DNA of 64,000 bases. It comes from Hirundichthys speculiger (Eukaryota; Chordata; Actinopteri; Beloniformes; Exocoetidae). The notes below the pieces were generated by a model. That model did not search any database. It saw nothing but the letters and a program-made list of their open reading frames with translations, and had not been told where the DNA came from. Shown here piece by piece: positions 60,901 to 64,000 of this stretch; the first letter of the stretch is position 1, and every line of letters starts with the position of its first letter. The stretch is taken from the NCBI GenBank assembly GCA_018398805.1, contig JAGFBZ010001895.1, positions 2,377,001 to 2,441,000 on the forward strand. Reading direction: 5' to 3'. Position numbers and translations under genes: made by a program.

Positions 60901-61860
60901 GAAAACCCACGGGGAGAGGAGAAGAGAATGAGAGAGAGTGTGCAGGAGGGAGAAATATGAGCCAAGTCAACAAGAGAGGGAGAGGAAGACGGTCAGAGGG
61001 AGAGGGAGGAGTGTTTGGGAAAGCTGTTTCTCCCAATTTTGGTGTGATGGACTGGAAGCCACTCTACCCCTGCTCCTTTGAAATACTTGTTTGACTTGGC
61101 TGGTGATCCCAGACTGTGCAGACTTATCTACGGAACTTTCAGGAAGAATGGGCCGTGAGTGTGTGTGTGTGTGTGTGTTTATGTGTATTGGGGGGTTGAG
61201 CTCTCATGCCAGAATTTAAAGTATTAAAGCAGCGTGTTTGTTGGGAAATACATGGAGAGAAAAGAGGGAAGCCAGTGCAGTTCTGCATGCAAGAATGTCC
61301 ACAGGCCTTTCTCACTTCATTTTCTTTTTTCTTCTCATTCTTTTTATTCACGTCATTCCAAAGCACTTTTATTACACGGTAAGACTTTCAGTCAGTGCTG
61401 TGTTATTGTAGTACCTGAAACATGAAAAAAAGGATTCGGGGGGGCAACTGTTCTACTAAAGTGAAGCAGGCTCTTGTCTGCATATGTTTGATTTAAGACA
61501 GAGCCTCTTCAGTCTTGTGCATATTTTCATAATTCATTTATTTTTACAAACACTAGTCACAGAATAGGAACAATTTTTTGCATTATTGTTAATAATGGTG
61601 CCATGATATTTTAATGTATTAAATTTTTATTATTATTATTATTATTATTTCTCCAAACCAGCTACAGCTGCCTCAGTTATTTGCCACCTGCAGTGGGTAA
61701 GAAAAGGCTTATAAAGATATATGGATTCAAATACACTTTGAATGCTACAAGCAGTTTGCTTTAGACATAATATATCTGAGCCTTTAAACACATAAAAATG
61801 TTGAAAAAACACAGCAAATCTCTTAAGATATAAATGCAAATATTTCCACAGTGAAATCTG

Positions 61861-61892
<32 letters not shown>

Positions 61893-63972
61893 TATGAACA
61901 AATCGAAATCAAAATTTAAGATCCAGAATTGTCCCATGGCATGAGATTTAGCTGAACATCACAGCAACAGCTCTCTCTTGATCTTGGAGAGTATGGAGGA
62001 TCAGGTACAGTCCATCAGAGGGAGTGAGCTCCTGGCACACATGTCAAATATGGCCCAAGGTCAGAAAGCATCCTGTGGGGGGTGGGGTGGGAGGTGTCAA
62101 AAGAAACTAGGTACAAAACACAGTTTTGTTCATGGATAGTGGATCCAGTGAAACCAGTCTACGATGCTGTTTTAGTTGATTCTAGCTGAGATTCCAGGGT
62201 CTACATTTAGACTGACTGAAGTTGTTTCTGCTGGTGACGGGTCAGTAACGTCAGCCGTTGTAAGAGGAGAACTCCATTTTAAAATGTCATAATGCATCAC
62301 AACATCTTTGCATTATTGATTTTGCGTCACAATATTTTACAGGTAAGCCTGTTGTTGTTTTTTGTTAACAACTTAAACAGAATAATCAAGAGTCTGATCA
62401 AGTGTTTGGCCACCGTCCTTTTCTCTGCTGTTCCTCAGCTGGCGGGGAAGTATGACCCACAGAAGGAAGAGGAGCTGAGGTTGTGGATTGAGGACGTGAC
62501 CGGGAAAAGGATTGGTGACAGCTTCATGGAGAGCCTGAAGGATGGAGTCCTCTTGTGCGAGTGAGTGGACATGCAGAAAAACTTAGTAACGATAACCAGA
62601 AATCCCTCTAAAAACTTGTAACTTGAAATCAGCCTTTTTTATCTTTGTAGACTCATCAATGTCCTTCAGCCAGGTTCTGTAAAGAAGATCAACCACTCGA
62701 GTCAAAACTGGCACCAGGTAATGCATCTGCTCCAACTTGTTGTAGTGAATGGTGTATTTTCCAAAAGTATCAACTATTGCTGAAATAGCAGTTCCCTATG
62801 ATCCAGGTCCTGCTCAAGGCTTCTTCCCTAATAAAGGGGAGTTTTTACTTGCCACTGTCTTGCTTAAAGGTTTTTCTCCTGCTAGGGGAGTTTTTTTTTT
62901 TTTTACTTGCCATTGTTTCTTCAGTTCAGATTTAATAATATTAGCTGTAGTTATTAATATTTGTTCAGGGGTCATGCTCTGGGTTCTCTGCACCTGGAGA
63001 CAATTTGTGTTGTAATAGATGAATTGAACTGATTTTTTTCTTTGCTTTTACTGTGTAATAATATATTTGTGATGAAGCCCAAAGAAGCTACTCTAAGATG
63101 CATCTCGCCCACGAATTATTCCACTTTGAATCCTGCCTGTTGTCTTCCTTAGCTGGAAAACATAGGAAACTTTGTCCATGCAATCACAGAATATGGCCTG
63201 AAGCCACATGACCTCTTTGAGGCCAATGACCTGTTTGAGAACGTCAACCACACTCAGGTCCAGAGCACGCTCATCGCTCTCGCCGGAATGGTGAGAGCAG
63301 CTTTACACACATCTATGTAGGCTATATGGTTGTCCTCAACCAGCAGTGTTCCTACATTTTTGTAAGACTACAGAGTAATGGTTAAAAAACTGTTTCAGTT
63401 TCTTTCTCTGCCACTTCTTTTTTTTATCAGGCCAAGTCTAAAGGTTTCCACTCCAAGTATGATTTAGGGGTGAAGTATGCTGAGAAACAGCAGCGGCGCT
63501 TTGCTCCTGAGAAGCTCAGGGAGGGACGGAACATCATTGGCCTGCAGGTCAGTCATAAACCTGTAATTTACTTTATGCGACTGTAGATCAGATGGGTCAG
63601 TAGATCTTTATCTTTCCCGGTGGCTTATGCTGCCTGCTCTGCTTAAGCTAGATGAATCTTTTAGGGGGATACAAAAAAAAAAAAAAAACTCAAGCCATCT
63701 CTCAGCTTGAGACCCATAGATGGGTGATAACAGAAGAAAACATATTCTGTTGCTGCAGATGAGAGTTTTAATGACCTGCATGCAAGTTATTTCATTCAGC
63801 TTCTTCTATTTTGCTCTGTCTCCAGATGGGCACCAACAAGCTTGCCAGCCAAAAGGGCATGACCTCTTATGGAACAAGACGTCATCTGTATGACGCCAAG
63901 ATAGGCATGGACGCTCCAGTGGACCAGTCTACCATCAGCCTACAGATGGGAACCAACAAAGGAGCCAGCCAG
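57900..63972 (+). CDS. cnn1: Calponin (calponin-1-like), 3' end beyond window
   Basis: Six coding exons are present: 57900-57959, 62439-62560, 62651-62717, 63153-63290, 63431-63547 and 63826-63972. They encode residues 1-217 of a protein usually near 300 aa. Calponins bind actin filaments and restrain actomyosin ATPase in smooth muscle and other cells. Residues about 25-130 form a single CH domain ([52 protein letters not shown]). Calponin repeat 1 starts at [20 protein letters not shown] (166 onward) and repeat 2 at [12 protein letters not shown] (about 206 onward). NHTQVQSTL and [12 protein letters not shown] match calponin-1; calponin-3 has NMTQVQTTL and KAGQSVIGLQ. The last exon (repeat 3, acidic tail) is outside the window. 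The start fits the family N-terminus ([20 protein letters not shown]) and no in-frame ATG lies between the TATA box and 57900. cnn3 is the alternative name. Confidence 0.93.
57960..62438 (+). other. cnn1: Calponin intron 1 (regulatory candidate)
   Basis: 4,479 bp. It contains A-runs (58152-58174, 58899-58920, 61861-61888), (GT)n at 61156-61178, (ATT)n at 61628-61650, (TA)n at 59905-59935, a GA-rich tract (60910-61015) and a perfect CArG box at 59275-59284. No coding exon is seen. Confidence 0.8.
59275..59284. promoter_or_regulatory. CArG box (SRF site candidate)
   Basis: CCTTTTAAGG is a perfect CC(A/T)6GG match in calponin intron 1, about 1.3 kb after exon 1. Calponin genes are known SRF/myocardin targets with CArG boxes in the promoter or first intron. 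One match in about 4.5 kb can arise by chance. Confidence 0.45.
62439..62560 (+). CDS. cnn1: Calponin exon 2
   Basis: Residues 21-60 plus two bases of E61: [20 protein letters not shown] then [20 protein letters not shown]. Acceptor GTTCCTCAG, donor GA|GTGAGT. Confidence 0.95.
62651..62717 (+). CDS. cnn1: Calponin exon 3
   Basis: Completes E61 and encodes [20 protein letters not shown] then HQ (62-83). Acceptor CTTTGTAG, donor CAG|GTAATG. Confidence 0.95.
62790..63030 (+). repeat. Dispersed teleost repeat in calponin intron 3
   Basis: GGTCCTGCTCAAGGCTTCTT, then GGGGAGTTTTTACTTGCCAC, and a tail with GATGAATTGAACTG resembles the common fish repeat 'GGTCCTGCCTAAGGTTTCTTCC...GGAGTTTTTCCTTGCCACTGTC'. 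The GGGGAGTTTTT.ACTTGCCA unit occurs twice (62836 and 62884), so a small internal duplication is present. Confidence 0.65.
63153..63290 (+). CDS. cnn1: Calponin exon 4
   Basis: Residues 84-129, the second half of the CH domain: [46 protein letters not shown]. Acceptor CTTCCTTAG, donor ATG|GTGAGA. Confidence 0.95.
63431..63547 (+). CDS. cnn1: Calponin exon 5
   Basis: Residues 130-168: [20 protein letters not shown], then [19 protein letters not shown], linking the CH domain to repeat 1. Acceptor TTTTTATCAG, donor CAG|GTCAGT. Confidence 0.95.
63826..63972 (+). CDS. cnn1: Calponin exon 6
   Basis: Residues 169-217: [49 protein letters not shown]. Acceptor TGTCTCCAG, donor CAG|GTGAGG. The next exon would carry the rest of repeat 2, repeat 3 and the C-terminal tail. 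Confidence 0.95.
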
Positions 63973-64000
63973 GTGAGGAGGGGATTATTATTTTCCTCGA

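Noticed and set aside
61140..61164. Possible alternative first exon of calponin, AAGAATGGGCC before GTGAGTG
   Set aside because: Joining it to exon 2 puts the calponin frame out of register, and the donor lies in a (GT)n repeat that produces GTGAGT-like strings.
1..64000. Search for tRNA, rRNA, CRISPR-like spaced repeats or bacterial operons
   Set aside because: No tRNA A/B-box pairs with a foldable cloverleaf were noticed, no regularly spaced repeats, and gene structure is clearly vertebrate.

Overview
The window looks like a piece of a teleost fish chromosome. It contains two split vertebrate genes with GT-AG introns (one intron is GC-AG). Around them are decayed Tc1-type and hAT-type DNA transposons, LINE fragments and short dispersed repeats of the kinds common in ray-finned fish. 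Only two protein-coding genes can be supported, both on the + strand, head to tail. I see no bacterial, CRISPR, rRNA or tRNA features.

Layout. 1-28,600: no certain gene. It holds a Tc1 remnant (622-1555), a LINE 3' end with a long pentanucleotide tail (2621-2810), a second, interrupted Tc1 remnant (20965-22090) and a LINE/dispersed-repeat cluster (23560-24000). It also holds a GA-rich, 5'-UTR-like segment ending in a strong splice donor at 9211, and several low-repeat, homeobox-site-like blocks that could be conserved non-coding elements. A 52-nt candidate exon at 13215-13266 would continue an ATG at 9206 in frame, but I do not recognise a product.

28,600-45,670: a complete gene for a TLC-domain membrane protein of the TLCD4 (TMEM56) family. 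It has a GC-rich promoter, one probable non-coding exon and six coding exons (33116-42016, 270 aa). The introns carry a Tc1 remnant, a 480-bp hAT-type element with a perfect 8-bp target duplication, and a LINE fragment.

45,670-57,450: an intergenic spacer rich in repeats: a terminal-inverted-repeat element at 48441-48816, two opposed LINE fragments at 51420-52945, dispersed repeats at 53281 and 55310, a GATA/TATC array and a 35-bp minisatellite.

57,450-64,000: the promoter and first six coding exons of a calponin gene. Signature residues resemble calponin-1 (h1, smooth-muscle type) more than calponin-3. The exons encode the CH domain, calponin repeat 1 and the start of repeat 2; the last exon lies beyond the window. 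The promoter has two CCAAT boxes, a TATA box and CRE-like sites, and intron 1 has a perfect CArG box, consistent with the known SRF control of calponin genes.

The two genes have no known shared pathway. In mammals TLCD4 lies near CNN3, so the pair is best read as ancestral linkage of the calponin/TLCD4 region, possibly on a duplicated copy. I found no convincing novel biological system. The most useful leads are the unattributed first exon at about 9.2 kb, the GC-AG intron, the two TIR elements and the calponin identity question.
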